Program-made: the position numbers and the translations under genes
Source: Candidatus Physcousia equi
Lineage (GTDB): Bacteria > Bacteroidota > Bacteroidia > Bacteroidales > Bacteroidaceae
DNA length: 53,667 nt
Direction of reading: 5' to 3'
Assembly (NCBI GenBank): GCA_018065005.1
Contig: JAGHUD010000038.1
Coordinates: 1 to 53,667 of the forward strand
The notes under the pieces: generated by a model
What the model saw: the letters and a program-made list of their open reading frames with translations, nothing else
Databases searched by the model: none
Told to the model about the DNA's origin: nothing
Part shown: one piece after another, positions 7,985 to 20,207 of the stretch
How positions within the stretch are numbered: the stretch's first letter is position 1
Layout: each line of letters opens with the position of its first letter

Positions 7985-10603
7985 TTAGAAGGAAAACTCG
8001 AATCGAAAACGGAGTCCCCACTTTTGTGTGCCTTGACGCAGATAGTTGAGACGGTGGACGTAGTCTACACTGAAGAATTTGAAGATATTGTGGATGCCGG
8101 CGGTGAGCTCGACGTAAGGCTCGGAAGCCCGAAGGGGCTGCGAGGTGTAGGTGAAGCTGCCGTCGGGGGCATAGTGGCCGGGGAAGTAGAAGAGGCGCGC
8201 ATCGGAGGGATGGAGCGCAGGATTGTTCTTGTGGCTGAGATAGCCCCAGAAGAGGTTGCAGCCGATGCGCTCGCGCCACTTGAGGCGATTGAGGAGGGGT
8301 ATGCGGTTGAAGAGTTTACCGTTGAGATCCCAGGAGAGGTGGAGGGAGGCGTTGTTGTCGGTGATGAACTCCATGTTGTTGATGAGGTGGAAGGCGTTGT
8401 CGGTCTTGATGTAGCTGAGGTTGCTGACAGGGAAACAAAGGAGGGGGAAGGGGACGCTGTTCCACTGATGCTGCACCTTGGCATTGAGGTCTACCCTACC
8501 CCATGTGCGCAACCAGAAGCGCTTGAAGAAGGAGAGCTCGGTGAGGTTGTAGCGATAGTCGCCTCCGAGGATGCCGCGGAAGCCTGCGGTGTGGCTGACG
8601 ACATAGATGGGGGCATCCTTGTTGGTCTTGCGGCGGCGCTGCTTGGTGTTGACCCAAGAGGCGCCAGGCTGAAACTCAATGCGGGCGGTGAGGTCGGCGG
8701 TGGTGAGATAGCGTAGCTCGCTGGCATAGCCGAGCTCGGGCGTGTTGCCCCATGGGGTGAGCTGGGAGGTGGTGTGGGCGTGGAGGGGCTGATAGAAGAG
8801 TTTGCCCGCTCCTTCGGTGCGCTCGCGCTTGCCCGTGAGGGTGAGACGGAGTCCATTGTCCCACTCGCGATCGTACTGAAGGAGGAAGCGCTGAACGTAG
8901 GACATGTGGTCGACGGTGGTCCACTTGAGCGAGGTGAAGACGTTGTCCTTGTCGGTCTGGAGGAAACGGTCGGAGGGTGCGATGACGTCGTAGAAGAAAC
9001 TGGCGGTGAGGTTGTTGGCAGGGAACTCGCGTGGCGTGTAGTTGCGCTCCCTGAAGGAATAGGTGAGTTCGGCAAGCCCCTTCCAGCGCTTGTCGGCAAA
9101 ACCATAGCCAAGATAGCCGCGGGCAAAGAGATGGGGCGAGAGGTGGGCGGTGGTCATGGCGCTGGCGCGCAGCTTGAAGCCCTCGACGAAGTTGGAAGAG
9201 AGCATGCTGTTGACGGGGCCGATGTCGACCTTGGAGGGACGGTCGGGGTTGAGGCTTGTTTCGACGTAGTTGTCGACGAAGGCTTTGAAGATCCAAAGGA
9301 AGGGTTTGAAGCCCCGGACGTCTTGTATCTTTTGCATGAAGTGGTCCATGTGGCGCTCGGTGTGGGTGAGGGGCTCAGAGCGGTGCTCTTGCCAGAAGGC
9401 TTCGTCGCGCATGCGGGACTGGCTGTCCTCTTTCTTCTGACCTCCGAAACGGAAGGTCTGGTCGGGGATGGGATAGAAGTCGAACTGGCTCTGGCGAACG
9501 GTGCGCTCCACCTGTGCTTTCTGTATCCAGTCGGTGAGGCGGAGCTGGATGATCATCTTGTCGCTGATGCGCACTTGCTCGCCAGTGGGCAGGGAGTCGA
9601 ACTCCTGGATGATGTCCATGTGCTCGACGAAGTTGATGTCGCTGCGCTGGGGGATGCCCAGATGGATGCGACGGAGGCGATAGGTGCTGTCGGCAAGCAC
9701 CCACAGGGTGCCGGAGAAGCCGAAGTCTTGGTGGTTGTTGGGCGCAAAGTTGACCTGGATGCAGGGGTCCTTGCCCACCACTACGGTGTCGCCTAAGAAA
9801 TAACGATAGAAACTGATGGCTCCCTTGGTGGCGATGGGCGAGATGAAGGGAAACTGAAGCAGGCGGATGTTGTCGTCGTAGACGTCGACGTCGGTGAAAC
9901 AGTCGTCGAGCATGGAGGTGACGAAGTCGCCGGTGTTCATGAATTCGTTGATGCCTTTGTTGGTCTGACCGAGCACGATGGTCTTTTCCGTGTCGGTGGA
10001 CTTGCGGTAGATCTGACGCGAGACGCGCTCCTCCATGATGAGGGGAAGGATGAGCTTGCCGGTCTCGGGGCAGGTGTCGACATACTCACGGAGGAAGGGC
10101 AGACGCTTGAAGTGCTGATCCTCGAAGACCTTTGGGGTGAACTCGTTGAGGGCTGTGACCATCTTTTCGTAGCGCAGGAAGGAGTAGTAGTCGTGCTGCT
10201 TGAGGTCGCTGCGCCGCTTGGCGTTGATGACTTTTTGCATGAGGAGCACGGCGGGGTTGTCTTTGCGCTCATACTTCTTGCGCTTGGTGCTGACCTCTAC
10301 CTCACGAAGCGAGAGGTTGGAGTCGCTCATCTTGACGTTGAGCTTCTGGGCTTGGGCTACGGAAACTATTTGCGTGTCGAAACCGACCATGGAGAAGACG
10401 AGGTGGCCCTTGCGGAAGGGTATGCGATAGCGCCCGCTGGTGTTGGTCTTGGTGAGCGAGTGCTTGTCTTCCTGATAGTAGACGTGGACGCCGGGAAGGG
10501 ACTCTCCGGTGGCTGCGTCGGTGACGGTGCCGTGGACCATCTGCGCTGCTGCGCGCAGGGTGGCGAGGAGGAGGATGAAGATTATGATGAGAGGTCGTTG
10601 CAC
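7985..10603 (-). CDS. DUF5686 outer-membrane protein with carboxypeptidase-regulatory-like N domain
   Basis: The 872-residue protein has a signal peptide (MQRPLIIIFILLLATLRAAAQ), then a CarboxypepD_reg-like domain at about 22-105 (HGTVTDAATGESLPGVHVYY..., SGRYRI). The rest matches the Bacteroidetes DUF5686 pattern, rich in amphipathic beta-strands and ending in Phe (FRFEFSF), as expected of an outer-membrane barrel. Function is unknown for the family; it is not a TonB-dependent receptor because no plug domain is seen. It is convergent with the cytidylyltransferase gene (39 bp apart). A consensus promoter lies at 10734-10765, leaving a leader of about 120 nt with four copies of a 10-nt motif. 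Confidence 0.85.
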   Translation of the reverse strand: MQRPLIIIFILLLATLRAAAQMVHGTVTDAATGESLPGVHVYYQEDKHSLTKTNTSGRYRIPFRKGHLVFSMVGFDTQIVSVAQAQKLNVKMSDSNLSLREVEVSTKRKKYERKDNPAVLLMQKVINAKRRSDLKQHDYYSFLRYEKMVTALNEFTPKVFEDQHFKRLPFLREYVDTCPETGKLILPLIMEERVSRQIYRKSTDTEKTIVLGQTNKGINEFMNTGDFVTSMLDDCFTDVDVYDDNIRLLQFPFISPIATKGAISFYRYFLGDTVVVGKDPCIQVNFAPNNHQDFGFSGTLWVLADSTYRLRRIHLGIPQRSDINFVEHMDIIQEFDSLPTGEQVRISDKMIIQLRLTDWIQKAQVERTVRQSQFDFYPIPDQTFRFGGQKKEDSQSRMRDEAFWQEHRSEPLTHTERHMDHFMQKIQDVRGFKPFLWIFKAFVDNYVETSLNPDRPSKVDIGPVNSMLSSNFVEGFKLRASAMTTAHLSPHLFARGYLGYGFADKRWKGLAELTYSFRERNYTPREFPANNLTASFFYDVIAPSDRFLQTDKDNVFTSLKWTTVDHMSYVQRFLLQYDREWDNGLRLTLTGKRERTEGAGKLFYQPLHAHTTSQLTPWGNTPELGYASELRYLTTADLTARIEFQPGASWVNTKQRRRKTNKDAPIYVVSHTAGFRGILGGDYRYNLTELSFFKRFWLRTWGRVDLNAKVQHQWNSVPFPLLCFPVSNLSYIKTDNAFHLINNMEFITDNNASLHLSWDLNGKLFNRIPLLNRLKWRERIGCNLFWGYLSHKNNPALHPSDARLFYFPGHYAPDGSFTYTSQPLRASEPYVELTAGIHNIFKFFSVDYVHRLNYLRQGTQKWGLRFRFEFSF

Positions 10604-10659
10604 GTTGTCTAGAGATGTGAGGCGAGAGATGAATATCAGATGAAGGGGGAGGCTTGTGA

Positions 10660-10733
10660 TGCGTGGGTGCGTTTAATGCGTGGGTGATGTTGCTGCGTAG
10701 AGGTTTATGCGTGGGTGGTATGCTGCGTGGGTG
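10660..10733 (-). repeat. Four TGCGTGGGTG copies in the DUF5686 leader
   Basis: TGCGTGGGTG (CACCCACGCA on the transcribed strand) occurs at 10660-10669, 10677-10686, 10708-10717 and 10724-10733. The last copy abuts the -7 element. They occupy the region that would become the 5' untranslated leader. Spacing is irregular (17, 31 and 16 nt). Confidence 0.7.
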
Positions 10734-10765
10734 CAAAGTTACGACAAAAATATGAATTCAGCAAA
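10734..10765 (-). promoter_or_regulatory. Promoter of the DUF5686 gene
   Basis: On the minus strand, TTTG (10765-10762) and TAACTTTG (10741-10734) are 20 bp apart. The surrounding 34 nt differ from the Abi promoter at 48414-48445 at only four positions. Confidence 0.85.
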
Positions 10766-10796
10766 TTTTTCATTTTTGGGTAAGGGTACAAAAAAA

Positions 10797-10829
10797 AAGG
10801 TTAGCTACCGGTTGAGGGTAGCTAACCTT
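10797..10829 (-). terminator. Intrinsic terminator after rpoC
   Basis: A perfect 13-bp stem, AAGGTTAGCTACC (10797-10809) with GGTAGCTAACCTT (10817-10829), has a 7-nt loop. On the minus strand it is followed by an uninterrupted T run, 37 nt after the rpoC stop. It closes the long tRNA-tuf-rpl-rpo transcription unit. Confidence 0.9.
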
Positions 10830-10866
10830 ATGTGGTGTGTTCGTCGGGTTAGGACGAACGGACGTT

Positions 10867-13800
10867 TTATTCGTTGTCGTCGAAGTCCATGAGCATGGAT
10901 TTGCGATTTGCCATCTGGCGATCGTAGTCTTCCTTGCTGTTGACAACAATCTTGTCGTACTCGCGAAGACCGGTGCCGGCTGGGATGAGGTGACCGCAAA
11001 TGACGTTCTCCTTCATACCTTCGAGACGGTCGCTCTTTCCGTTGATGGCTGCATCGTTGAGCACCTTGGTGGTCTCCTGGAATGATGCTGCCGAGATGAA
11101 GCTGTTGGTCTGGAGTGCGGCACGGGTGATACCTTGGAGAATCTGAGTTGAGGTGGCAGGACGTGCATCGCGGCACTTGGGCACACGGAGGTCGTGGCGG
11201 ATGAGGATGGACTCTTCGTCGCGGAACTTGCGGGCAGTGACGATGTCGCCGGCACGGAGGTTCTCGCTATCGCCTGGATCTTCGATGTACTTCTTACCCC
11301 AGATGCGGTCGTTCTCGGCTGCAAAGTCGAGCTTGTCGACAATCTGCAACTCAAGGAAGTTGGTGTCGCCGGGCTCGTTGATCTGCACCTTGCGCATCAT
11401 CTGGCGTACGATGACCTCGAAGTGCTTGTCGTTGATCTTTACACCCTGCAGACGGTAGACGTCCTGAACCTCGTTGACGATGTACTCCTGAACGGCGGTG
11501 GGACCCTTGATGGCAAGGATGTCGGCTGGCGTGATGGCTCCGTCGGAGAGGGGGGTGCCGGCACGCACGAAGTCGCCTTCCTGAACGAGGATCTGCTTGT
11601 TGAGAGGGATGAGGTACTTGCGGATGTCGCCCACACGCGACTGGATGGTCACTTCACGGTTGCCGCGCTTGAGCTTGCCCATGATGATCTGTCCGTCGAT
11701 TTCTGCCACGATGGCGGGGTTGCTTGGGTTGCGGGCTTCGAAGAGTTCGGTGACACGGGGCAGACCACCGGTGATGTCACCACCACCACCAATGACGCGA
11801 GGTATCTTGACGAGGGTTTCGCCTGCCTTCATGACCTGTCCGTCTTCGATGGAGATATGACCACCTATGGGGAAGTTGTAGGTGCGAAGCACTTCGCCAT
11901 TCTCGTCGACAATGCTACAGGTGGGAACCTTGGTGCGGTCGCGCGACTCGATGACTACGACTTCGCGTAGACCTGTGGTGATGTCGACCTCCACCTTGAC
12001 GGTGACATTCTCAATCACATCCTCAAAGACTGCCTTACCGGCTGACTCGGAGACGATGACTGCATTGAAGGGGTCCCACTTGGCTACGATGTCGCCCTTT
12101 TCTACGATGTCGCCTTCCTTCTTGTAGAGCGTTGAACCATAGGGTACGTTCTGAGAGAGGAGGACGATGCCGGTGTTGATGTCTACGAAGCGAACTTCGG
12201 CAAGACGACCTACGACCATCTGTGCGAGGTTATCTCCTTCTTCTACATAGTCGACAGTGCGGAGCTCGTCGAATTCGAGGCGTGCGCTGTACTTGGACTT
12301 AATCATCGCGTTGGCTGCAGCATTACCTGCCACACCACCGGCGTGGAAGGTACGGAGGGTCAACTGTGTACCGGGCTCACCAATGGACTGGGCTGCAATG
12401 ACACCAACGGCTTCGCCCTTCTGCACCATGCGACTGGTGGCAAGGTTGCGGCCGTAGCACTTCATGCAGACGCCCTTCTTGCTCTCGCAAGTGAGCACAG
12501 AACGTATCTCGACGGTCTCAATGGGGCTTGCCTCAATCTCGGCTGCCTTGTCCTCGGTAATCTCTTCTCCACTGGCTACGATGATCTTGCCTGTCGTGGG
12601 GTGGATGACGTCGTGCACGCTGACACGACCAAGGATGCGCTCGCCCAACGAACTGATGACCTTGTCGCCATCCTTGAGGGCTGAACAGATGAGACCACGC
12701 AGGGTGCCGCAGTCATCCTCGTTGATGATGACGTCGTGGCTGACGTCGACAAGACGACGGGTCAGGTAACCGGCGTCGGCTGTCTTCAAGGCGGTGTCGG
12801 CAAGACCCTTACGGGCACCGTGGGTAGAGATGAAATACTCCAACACGCTCATGCCTTCCTTAAAGTTAGAAAGGATGGGGTTCTCGATGGTGTCGGGCTC
12901 TGCACCTGCCTTCTGGGGCTTTGCCATCAAACCACGCATACCGGAAAGCTGGCTGATCTGACCTGCACTACCACGGGCTCCAGAGTCGAGCATCATGTAG
13001 ACGGCGTTGAAGCCTTGGTCGGCTTCGCGCATGGTCTTCATCAAGACATCGGAGAGGTTGTTGTTGACGTGTGTCCAGACGTCGACCACCTGATTGTGAC
13101 GCTCCTTGTCGGTGATGAAACCCATGTTGTAGTCGCCGGCGATGCGGTCAACCTCTTCATTACCCTTGCGAACGAGTTCTTCCTTCTCCTCGGGGATGAT
13201 GATGTCGCCAAGGTTGAAGGAAAGGCCACCTTCGTATGCCATCTTGTAACCGAGGTTCTTGATGCCGTCAAGGAATTCGCAAGCACGTGCCACACCGGTC
13301 ACCTTGATGACGTCGGTGATGATGTTGCGCAAGGTCTTCTTTGAGATGACATCATTGAAGAATCCTACTTCTGTGGGGATGATCTGGTTGGCGATGATAC
13401 GACCTACGCTCGTCTCCACCATGCGCTTGCCAATGGTTCCGTCTTCCATCTTGTCGTCTACAATGACCTGGATGGGAGCGTGAATCTCTACCTTCTTCTG
13501 GTTGTAGGCAATGATGGCTTCCTCTGTGCCATAGAACTTCAGACCAGCGCCCTTGGCTCCGGGACGCATCTTGGTGATGTAGTAGAGACCAAGCACCATG
13601 TCCTGTGAGGGCACCGTGATGGGCGCACCGTTGGCAGGATTGAGGATGTTGTGGCTCTGGAGCATCAACACCTGAGCCTCGAGGATGGCCTCGTTGCTCA
13701 GAGGCAAGTGGACTGCCATCTGGTCGCCGTCGAAGTCGGCATTGAAGGCTGTACATGCCAAAGGATGCAACTGAATGGCTTTGCCTTCGATCATCTTAGG

Positions 13801-15180
13801 CTGGAATGCCTGAATGCCGAGACGGTGAAGGGTCGGTGCACGGTTGAGGAGTACGGGGTGACCCTTCATGACATGCTCGAGAATGTCCCAGATGACGCTT
13901 TCCTTGCGGTCTACAATCTTCTTGGCGCTCTTCACAGTCTTCACGATGCCGCGCTCGATGAGCTTGCGGATGATGAACGGTTTGTAGAGCTCGGCTGCCA
14001 TGAGTTTGGGCAAACCGCACTCGCCCATCTTCAACTCGGGACCGACAACGATGACCGAACGCGCTGAGTAGTCGACACGCTTACCCAAAAGATTCTGACG
14101 GAAACGACCTTGCTTACCCTTGAGCGAATCGCTAAGTGACTTGAGGGGACGGTTGCTTTCTGTCTTGACGGCGCTGCTCTTGCGCGAGTTGTCGAACAAG
14201 CTGTCAACAGCTTCCTGAAGCATACGCTTCTCGTTGCGGAGAATGACTTCAGGTGCTTTGATTTCGAGCAGGCGCTTGAGACGATTGTTGCGGATGATGA
14301 CACGACGGTAGAGGTCGTTGAGGTCGCTCGTAGCAAAACGTCCACCATCCAGCGGTACGAGGGGACGGAGCTCTGGTGGAATGACGGGAAGAATCTTCAT
14401 AATCATCCACTCGGGCTTGTTGCGATCCTTGCTGGCACGGAACGACTCTACTACCTGGAGGCGCTTCAAAGCGTCATTCTTGCGCTGCTGCGCAGTGTCG
14501 CTGTTGGCTGCTGCACGCAGGCTTGAAGCGAGCGCATCAAGGTCGATGCGACGCAAGAGGTCGAGGATGGCCTCTGCTCCCATCTTGGCAATGAACTTGT
14601 TGGGATCGGTGTCTTCGAGCAGTTCGTTGTCCTTGGACTTTGCCTCCAGTCGCTCCATGACTGCCCAATAGTCCTCTTCGCTCAGCACGTCGTTTGCTGC
14701 GAGGGGCGTCTCCTGGAAGTCGAACACTTCGCCTTCAAGGATACCAGGCTGCACGACAACATAGCGCTCATAGTAGATGATGCTGTCAAGCTTCTTGGTG
14801 GGGATACCCAACAGGTAGCCCATCTTATTGGGCAGACTGCGGAAATACCAAATGTGGGCAATGGGCACAACCAGTTCGATGTGACCGCTACGCTCACGGC
14901 GCACTTTCTTCTCGGTCACCTCCACACCGCAACGGTCGCAGACAGTGCCCTTATAGCGGATGCGCTTATACTTGCCACAGTTGCACTCATAGTCCTTGGA
15001 GGGACCGAAGATGCGCTCGCAGAAGAGACCATCGCGCTCAGGCTTGTAGGTACGGTAGTTGATAGTTTCGGGCTTCAGCACTTCTCCGTGAGAACTCTCG
15101 AGAATCTCAACGGGCGACGCAAGACCGATAGTTATCTTGGTAAAATTGTTTCTTACCTTATTTTCTTTCTTAAAAGCCAT
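10867..15180 (-). CDS. rpoC: DNA-directed RNA polymerase subunit beta'
   Basis: The 1437-residue protein shows the N-terminal zinc-binding cluster ([20 protein letters not shown], from about residue 67) and the catalytic magnesium motif [12 protein letters not shown], as well as the conserved trigger-loop/bridge-helix region ([16 protein letters not shown]) and a second zinc cluster region. It forms half of the polymerase active-site cleft with RpoB. It lies 44 nt downstream of rpoB, is transcribed with it, and is followed by a strong terminator. Length is normal for Bacteroidetes. Confidence 0.99.
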   Translation of the reverse strand: MAFKKENKVRNNFTKITIGLASPVEILESSHGEVLKPETINYRTYKPERDGLFCERIFGPSKDYECNCGKYKRIRYKGTVCDRCGVEVTEKKVRRERSGHIELVVPIAHIWYFRSLPNKMGYLLGIPTKKLDSIIYYERYVVVQPGILEGEVFDFQETPLAANDVLSEEDYWAVMERLEAKSKDNELLEDTDPNKFIAKMGAEAILDLLRRIDLDALASSLRAAANSDTAQQRKNDALKRLQVVESFRASKDRNKPEWMIMKILPVIPPELRPLVPLDGGRFATSDLNDLYRRVIIRNNRLKRLLEIKAPEVILRNEKRMLQEAVDSLFDNSRKSSAVKTESNRPLKSLSDSLKGKQGRFRQNLLGKRVDYSARSVIVVGPELKMGECGLPKLMAAELYKPFIIRKLIERGIVKTVKSAKKIVDRKESVIWDILEHVMKGHPVLLNRAPTLHRLGIQAFQPKMIEGKAIQLHPLACTAFNADFDGDQMAVHLPLSNEAILEAQVLMLQSHNILNPANGAPITVPSQDMVLGLYYITKMRPGAKGAGLKFYGTEEAIIAYNQKKVEIHAPIQVIVDDKMEDGTIGKRMVETSVGRIIANQIIPTEVGFFNDVISKKTLRNIITDVIKVTGVARACEFLDGIKNLGYKMAYEGGLSFNLGDIIIPEEKEELVRKGNEEVDRIAGDYNMGFITDKERHNQVVDVWTHVNNNLSDVLMKTMREADQGFNAVYMMLDSGARGSAGQISQLSGMRGLMAKPQKAGAEPDTIENPILSNFKEGMSVLEYFISTHGARKGLADTALKTADAGYLTRRLVDVSHDVIINEDDCGTLRGLICSALKDGDKVISSLGERILGRVSVHDVIHPTTGKIIVASGEEITEDKAAEIEASPIETVEIRSVLTCESKKGVCMKCYGRNLATSRMVQKGEAVGVIAAQSIGEPGTQLTLRTFHAGGVAGNAAANAMIKSKYSARLEFDELRTVDYVEEGDNLAQMVVGRLAEVRFVDINTGIVLLSQNVPYGSTLYKKEGDIVEKGDIVAKWDPFNAVIVSESAGKAVFEDVIENVTVKVEVDITTGLREVVVIESRDRTKVPTCSIVDENGEVLRTYNFPIGGHISIEDGQVMKAGETLVKIPRVIGGGGDITGGLPRVTELFEARNPSNPAIVAEIDGQIIMGKLKRGNREVTIQSRVGDIRKYLIPLNKQILVQEGDFVRAGTPLSDGAITPADILAIKGPTAVQEYIVNEVQDVYRLQGVKINDKHFEVIVRQMMRKVQINEPGDTNFLELQIVDKLDFAAENDRIWGKKYIEDPGDSENLRAGDIVTARKFRDEESILIRHDLRVPKCRDARPATSTQILQGITRAALQTNSFISAASFQETTKVLNDAAINGKSDRLEGMKENVICGHLIPAGTGLREYDKIVVNSKEDYDRQMANRKSMLMDFDDNE

Positions 15181-15224
15181 ATCTTTATTCCTTTCTTATG
15201 ATAAGAGGGTAATCGGTGTGTGGA

Positions 15225-18200
15225 TTAATCGAGAGAGATGCTCAGACCCAAACCGCGCAACTCGTGCAGAAGCACATTGAGTGACTCGGGAATGTTGGGA
15301 GTTGGCATGGGCTCACCCTTAACAATTGCTTCGTAAGCCTTGCTGCGACCCGTCACATCGTCTGACTTGATGGTGAGAATCTCTTGGAGTACGTGGCTGG
15401 CACCGAATGCCTCGATGGCCCAGACTTCCATTTCTCCGAAACGCTGACCACCGAACTGTGCCTTACCGCCAAGAGGCTGCTGAGTGATGAGACTGTACGG
15501 ACCGATGGAGCGGGCGTGCATCTTGTCCTCAACCATGTGACCGAGCTTCAGCATGTAGGCAATACCTACAGTTGCCAACTGGTCGAAAGGTTCACCCGTT
15601 GCGCCATCGTAAAGCTGCGTTGAGCAATAACGTGGCAAGCCTGCCTTGTCGGTCCACTCGCAAAGGTCGTCGAGCGATGCACCATCAAAGATGGGTGTTG
15701 CAAACTTAACGTCAAGCTTGCGACCTGCATAGCCAAGCACGGCCTCGAAGATCTGACCGATATTCATACGCGAAGGCACACCCAGAGGATTCAGCACGAT
15801 GTCGACGGGTGTTCCGTCTGCGAGGAAAGGCATATCTTCCTGGCGAACGACCTTGCTGACAATACCCTTGTTACCGTGACGACCGGCAAGCTTATCGCCC
15901 ACACCAATCTTGCGCTTCTTGGCGATGTAGACCTTTGCCATTTGGAGAATGCCGTTTGGCAAGTCATCACCCACATTGACGGCAAACTGCTTGCGCTTAG
16001 CCTCTGCTTCAAGCTTCTTATACTTCTTGAGGTAGTTTGTGATGAGTTGGCAAATGAGCATGTTGGCGTGTTCGTCCTCAGTCCAATTGGAGAACTGCAC
16101 TTCAACATAGTTGATGTTTCTGAGCTCTCTCTCTGAGAACTTGCTTCCTGCGGGTATGATAACCTCGCCTTCGAAGTTCACCACCCCAGCCGACTTGATG
16201 CCGTTGGTCACCTCAAGGAGTTTATCCATGAGGATAGACTTCAAGTCTTCGGTCTTGCTCTCGAGTTCTTCGTCGATAGCAGCAAGACGGCTCTTGTTCT
16301 GCACCTTGCTGGCACGTGTCTTGACAACACGCGAGAAGAGTTTTTTATCGATAACCACACCGCTCAACGAGGGAGAAGCCTTCATAGAGGCATCCTTCAC
16401 ATCGCCTGCCTTGTCGCCGAAGATGGCGCGCAGCAACTTCTCTTCGGGTGAAGGATCGCTTTCTCCCTTAGGTGTAATCTTACCAATCATGATGTCGCCA
16501 GGAACAACACGGGCTCCGACACGGATGATACCGTTTTCATCAAGGTCCTTCGTTGCGTCCTCGCTCACATTTGGAATATCAGAAGTAAGTTCTTCTGCTC
16601 CACGCTTGGTTTCGCGCACTTCGAGTGCGAACTCCTCCACGTGAACACTTGTTAGGATATCCTCACGAACGATGCGCTCGTTGAGCACAATGGCATCCTC
16701 ATAGTTATAACCCTTCCAAGGCATGTAAGCAACGAGGAGGTTCTTACCGAGTGCCAACTCACCGTTGTTGGTAGAATAACCTTCAGTGAGGATGTCGCCT
16801 TCCTTCACGCGCTGTCCCTTCTCGCAGATGGGACGGAGGTCAATGGTCATATTTTGGTTGGTGCGGCGGAACTTGGGCAGACGATACTCCTTGAGGGCTG
16901 GTTCGAAACTTACGAACTCCTCATCCTCTGTGCGGTCATAGAGAATGCGGATAGTGGTAGCATCCACATAGTCAACAACACCTGCGCCTTCTGCAGTAAT
17001 CATAGTGCGGCTGTCCTCGCACACCTGCTTCTCAATACCGGTACCAACGATAGGAGCTTCGGTGCGCATCAAGGGCACAGCCTGGCGCATCATGTTCGAG
17101 CCCATCAGCGCACGGTGGGCATCGTCATGCTCGAGGAAAGGAATGAGCGATGCAGCGATAGAAGCAATCTGCTGAGGAGCAACGTCCATGAGGTTGACAT
17201 CCGTGGGGGGAACAACGGGATAATCGTCGTCCTGACGGCACTTCACCTTGGTGCGGATGAATGTACCATCGTCATTCAGAGGTGCATTGCCCTGACCGAT
17301 GATCTGCTTCTCTTCCTCTTCTGCCGTCAGATAGGCAACACCATTATCAGAGAGGTCCACCACTCCATCGTTCACCTTACGGTAAGGTGTCTCAATGAAA
17401 CCGAGGTTATTGATCTTTGCAAAGACGCAAAGCGAGCTGATCAAACCGATGTTCGGTCCTTCAGGAGACTCGATAGGACAAAGGCGACCATAGTGAGTAT
17501 AGTGTACGTCACGCACCTCAAAACCGGCGCGTTCGCGAGAGAGACCGCCAGGACCGAGTGCAGAAAGACGACGTTTGTGTGTGACCTCAGCCAATGGATT
17601 GGTTTGGTCCATGAACTGGCTCAGCGCATTCGTACCGAAGAAACTGTTCACAACGCTTGAAATCGTCTTGGCGTTGACCAGATCCTGTGCGCCGAAGGTC
17701 TCGGTGTCACGCACATTCATGCGCTCACGAATGGTGCGAGTCATACGAGCCAAGCCAATAGCAAACTGATTACTGAGCTGCTCGCCAACGGTGCGCACGC
17801 GGCGATTGCTCAAATGGTCGATGTCATCCACCGCCGCTTTACTGTTCACCAGTTCGATGAGATACTTGATAATCTCAATGATGTCCTCCTTAGTCAGGAC
17901 ACGACAAGCGGGATCGATCTCGAGGTTCAACTTTCTGTTGAGACGGTAGCGACCCACAAAACCGAGATCGTAACGCTTTTCGCTAAAGAAAAGACCGTTG
18001 ATAACCTCACGGGCTGAGTTTTCATCAACAGGGTCAGAGTTGCGGAGCTGACGATAGATGTACTGCACAGCCTCGAGTCCGTTGTTGGATGGATCCTTCT
18101 GAAGCGTGTTGAAGATGATGCTGTAGTCGGTAGCATTGGGGTCGTTGCGTTGTACAAGCACATTCTGTACGCCGCTATCGAGAATCAACTCCAGGTTGTT

Positions 18201-19037
18201 CTCATTGAGTACGTTTCCGCGCTCTACAACAACTTCGTTACGCTTGATACTAACCAATTCGCCGGTATCCTCATCCACGAAGTCCTCGTTCCAGGTCTTG
18301 AGCACGTTACCCGCCAGCTTGCAGCCGATGTAGGGTGTGAGTTTCTCTTCGCTCACTTCTACCTCCTCAGCAAGGTTGAAGATTTCAAGAATGTCGTGGT
18401 CATTTTCAAAACCGATTGCGCGTAGCAAAGTGGTAACAGGAAGCTTCTTCTTACGGTCGATGTAAGCATACATCACATTATTGATGTCACTGGCAAACTC
18501 AATCCAGCTACCCTTGAAAGGAATGATACGAGCACTGTAGAGCTGCGTACCGTTGGCATGCACATTGCTGCCAAAGAAAACACCGGGTGAACGATGTAAC
18601 TGTGAAACGACAACACGCTCCGCACCATTGATGATGAACGTACCATTGTCGGTCATATAAGGAATCGCACCCAGGAAAACATCAGAAACCTGCGTAGCAA
18701 AATCCACATGGTCCTCATCTTCGCAAGAGAGACGCAACTTAGCCTTAAGCAGCACGCTGTAGGTAAGTCCACGCTCGAGACACTCCTCTATGCTGTAGCG
18801 AGGAGGATCGATAAAGTAATCGAGAAACTCGAGTTTGTAACTGTTGCGTGCGTCCTGTATCGGGAAGTTCTCGGCGAACACACGATAGAGACCGTCGTTC
18901 TTTCTCAACTCAGGAGGAGTGTCCAACTGAAGAAACTCCTTAAACGACTTGAGCTGAATCTCCAGAAAGTCGGGATAAGGCATCGGACTCTTCACTGAGC
19001 TAAAGTTAACTCTGTTGTTGATAAGATGTGATGACAT
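15225..19037 (-). CDS. rpoB: DNA-directed RNA polymerase subunit beta
   Basis: The 1270-residue protein begins [20 protein letters not shown] and ends [11 protein letters not shown]. The rifampicin-contact region ([20 protein letters not shown]) keeps Gln, Asp, His and Ser at the positions where classic resistance changes occur (E. coli 513, 516, 526 and 531), so no resistance allele is seen at those sites. GRHGNKG and PSRMNIGQ motifs are intact. The 195-bp spacer to rplL carries two hairpins that could attenuate or process the transcript, as in the E. coli rplL-rpoB gap. Confidence 0.99.
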   Translation of the reverse strand: MSSHLINNRVNFSSVKSPMPYPDFLEIQLKSFKEFLQLDTPPELRKNDGLYRVFAENFPIQDARNSYKLEFLDYFIDPPRYSIEECLERGLTYSVLLKAKLRLSCEDEDHVDFATQVSDVFLGAIPYMTDNGTFIINGAERVVVSQLHRSPGVFFGSNVHANGTQLYSARIIPFKGSWIEFASDINNVMYAYIDRKKKLPVTTLLRAIGFENDHDILEIFNLAEEVEVSEEKLTPYIGCKLAGNVLKTWNEDFVDEDTGELVSIKRNEVVVERGNVLNENNLELILDSGVQNVLVQRNDPNATDYSIIFNTLQKDPSNNGLEAVQYIYRQLRNSDPVDENSAREVINGLFFSEKRYDLGFVGRYRLNRKLNLEIDPACRVLTKEDIIEIIKYLIELVNSKAAVDDIDHLSNRRVRTVGEQLSNQFAIGLARMTRTIRERMNVRDTETFGAQDLVNAKTISSVVNSFFGTNALSQFMDQTNPLAEVTHKRRLSALGPGGLSRERAGFEVRDVHYTHYGRLCPIESPEGPNIGLISSLCVFAKINNLGFIETPYRKVNDGVVDLSDNGVAYLTAEEEEKQIIGQGNAPLNDDGTFIRTKVKCRQDDDYPVVPPTDVNLMDVAPQQIASIAASLIPFLEHDDAHRALMGSNMMRQAVPLMRTEAPIVGTGIEKQVCEDSRTMITAEGAGVVDYVDATTIRILYDRTEDEEFVSFEPALKEYRLPKFRRTNQNMTIDLRPICEKGQRVKEGDILTEGYSTNNGELALGKNLLVAYMPWKGYNYEDAIVLNERIVREDILTSVHVEEFALEVRETKRGAEELTSDIPNVSEDATKDLDENGIIRVGARVVPGDIMIGKITPKGESDPSPEEKLLRAIFGDKAGDVKDASMKASPSLSGVVIDKKLFSRVVKTRASKVQNKSRLAAIDEELESKTEDLKSILMDKLLEVTNGIKSAGVVNFEGEVIIPAGSKFSERELRNINYVEVQFSNWTEDEHANMLICQLITNYLKKYKKLEAEAKRKQFAVNVGDDLPNGILQMAKVYIAKKRKIGVGDKLAGRHGNKGIVSKVVRQEDMPFLADGTPVDIVLNPLGVPSRMNIGQIFEAVLGYAGRKLDVKFATPIFDGASLDDLCEWTDKAGLPRYCSTQLYDGATGEPFDQLATVGIAYMLKLGHMVEDKMHARSIGPYSLITQQPLGGKAQFGGQRFGEMEVWAIEAFGASHVLQEILTIKSDDVTGRSKAYEAIVKGEPMPTPNIPESLNVLLHELRGLGLSISLD

Positions 19038-19097
19038 ATATGTTGAAATTGTGAATTTGCTAAACAGGGCGAGCAGAGGTGCTCGAGGGTGGGTGAA

Positions 19098-19204
19098 GCG
19101 TTGTAGGAGTTATGCTACAATATTCAACGCTACAATATATATTATATGCGTATGCGCGTGTGGACGCAAAAGGTAAAGAACCCTCTACCAGAGGATCCTT
19201 TACC
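19098..19204 (-). promoter_or_regulatory. rplL-rpoB spacer hairpins (attenuator or processing site)
   Basis: Two structures occupy the spacer. One is a two-tier hairpin at 19172-19204: GGTAAAG/CTTTACC enclosing CCTCT/AGAGG, followed on the minus strand by TTTTG. The other is at 19098-19130: GCGTTG/CAACGC enclosing TTGTAG/CTACAA. The first looks like a weak intrinsic terminator. Partial termination or RNase cleavage between ribosomal-protein and polymerase genes is well known in E. coli; here it is inferred from position and structure only. Confidence 0.6.
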
Positions 19205-19232
19205 ATGTTTGTCTGAATTGACGAGGAAGAGC

Positions 19233-19610
19233 TTACTTGAGCTCGATCTCTGCACCAGCCTCCTCGAGGGTCTTCTTGAGAGCCTCAGCGTCAGCCTTGG
19301 GCATGCCTTCCTTGAGGGTGCTGGGAGCACCGTCAACCATTTCCTTAGCCTCCTTAAGACCGAGACCGCAAGCTTCCTTAACAGCCTTTACGACCTGGAG
19401 CTTGTTAGCACCTGCGCTCTTGAGAACGACGTCGAAGTCGGTCTTCTCCTCAGCAGCAGCCTCAGCGCCTGCACCAGGAGCAGCAGCAACAGCAACAGCT
19501 GCAGCAGCGGGCTCAATTCCATACTCATCCTTCAGGATGGTTGCCAACTCATTAACTTCTTTCACTGTCAAGTTTACCAACTCTTCAGCAATAGCTTTCA
19601 AATCTGCCAT
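19233..19610 (-). CDS. rplL: 50S ribosomal protein L7/L12
   Basis: The 125-residue acidic protein has the N-terminal dimerisation segment ([21 protein letters not shown]), an Ala-rich hinge at about 35-52, and the globular C-terminal domain ending with the conserved [14 protein letters not shown]. It forms the ribosomal stalk that recruits translation factors. It follows rplJ, with a 58-bp gap, in the usual L10-L12 order. Confidence 0.98.
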   Translation of the reverse strand: MADLKAIAEELVNLTVKEVNELATILKDEYGIEPAAAAVAVAAAPGAGAEAAAEEKTDFDVVLKSAGANKLQVVKAVKEACGLGLKEAKEMVDGAPSTLKEGMPKADAEALKKTLEEAGAEIELK

Positions 19611-19668
19611 TTTGTATTCTTTTTTATTAGTTTGTGACTAGTTTGTGATAATGTGGCTCGTCGAACGA

Positions 19669-20193
19669 TTACTCGCCCTTCTCGCCGAGAGTCTTGAGAA
19701 CTCCATGGATGGTGTTTGCGCCAGACTGCAGAGCAGAGATAACGTTCTTTGCGGGTGATTGGAGCAATGCAACAATCTCGGCAATAACTTCGTTCTTGCT
19801 CTTGATAGAGCACAACACATCAAGCTGGTTAGCACCAACATAGCAACCTTCCTCAGCATAAGCTGCCTTCAGAGCGGGCTTTTCTGCCTTCTTAGAGGCA
19901 TAGTCCTTCAGCATCTTAGCAGGCATATTTGCTACATCAGTGAAAATAACGCCGGTGGTGCCCACGAGGGTGCTGTAGAGTGCAGAGCAATCGAGTTCGC
20001 TTGCTTCGAGAGCCTTCTGGAAGAGCGTGTTCTTAACGACCACCATCTTCACATTGTTCTTGAAGCAGTTGCGACGCAATTCGCTCGAACTTGCAGCATC
20101 CATACCCTCAACGTCTACGAGGTAGAAGTGGGGATACTTCTTAAGCAATTCACCAAGCTGTGCAATAACTGCTACTTTATCTTCCTTTCTCAT
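19669..20193 (-). CDS. rplJ: 50S ribosomal protein L10
   Basis: The 174-residue protein MRKEDKVAVIAQLGELLKKY... carries the L10 fold, with SSELRRNCFKNNVKMVVVKNT and GVIFTDV segments and a C-terminal helix (IHGVLKTLGEKGE) that binds L12 dimers. It lies 14 nt downstream of rplA. Autogenous control of the L10-L12 unit by L10 is known in other bacteria; no leader structure is evident in this short gap. Confidence 0.98.
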   Translation of the reverse strand: MRKEDKVAVIAQLGELLKKYPHFYLVDVEGMDAASSSELRRNCFKNNVKMVVVKNTLFQKALEASELDCSALYSTLVGTTGVIFTDVANMPAKMLKDYASKKAEKPALKAAYAEEGCYVGANQLDVLCSIKSKNEVIAEIVALLQSPAKNVISALQSGANTIHGVLKTLGEKGE

Positions 20194-20207
20194 GATTGTC
20201 TACTTTT

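Noticed and set aside
16854..17660. 268-codon plus-strand frame opposite rpoB
   Set aside because: Antisense shadow of a fully conserved rpoB region.
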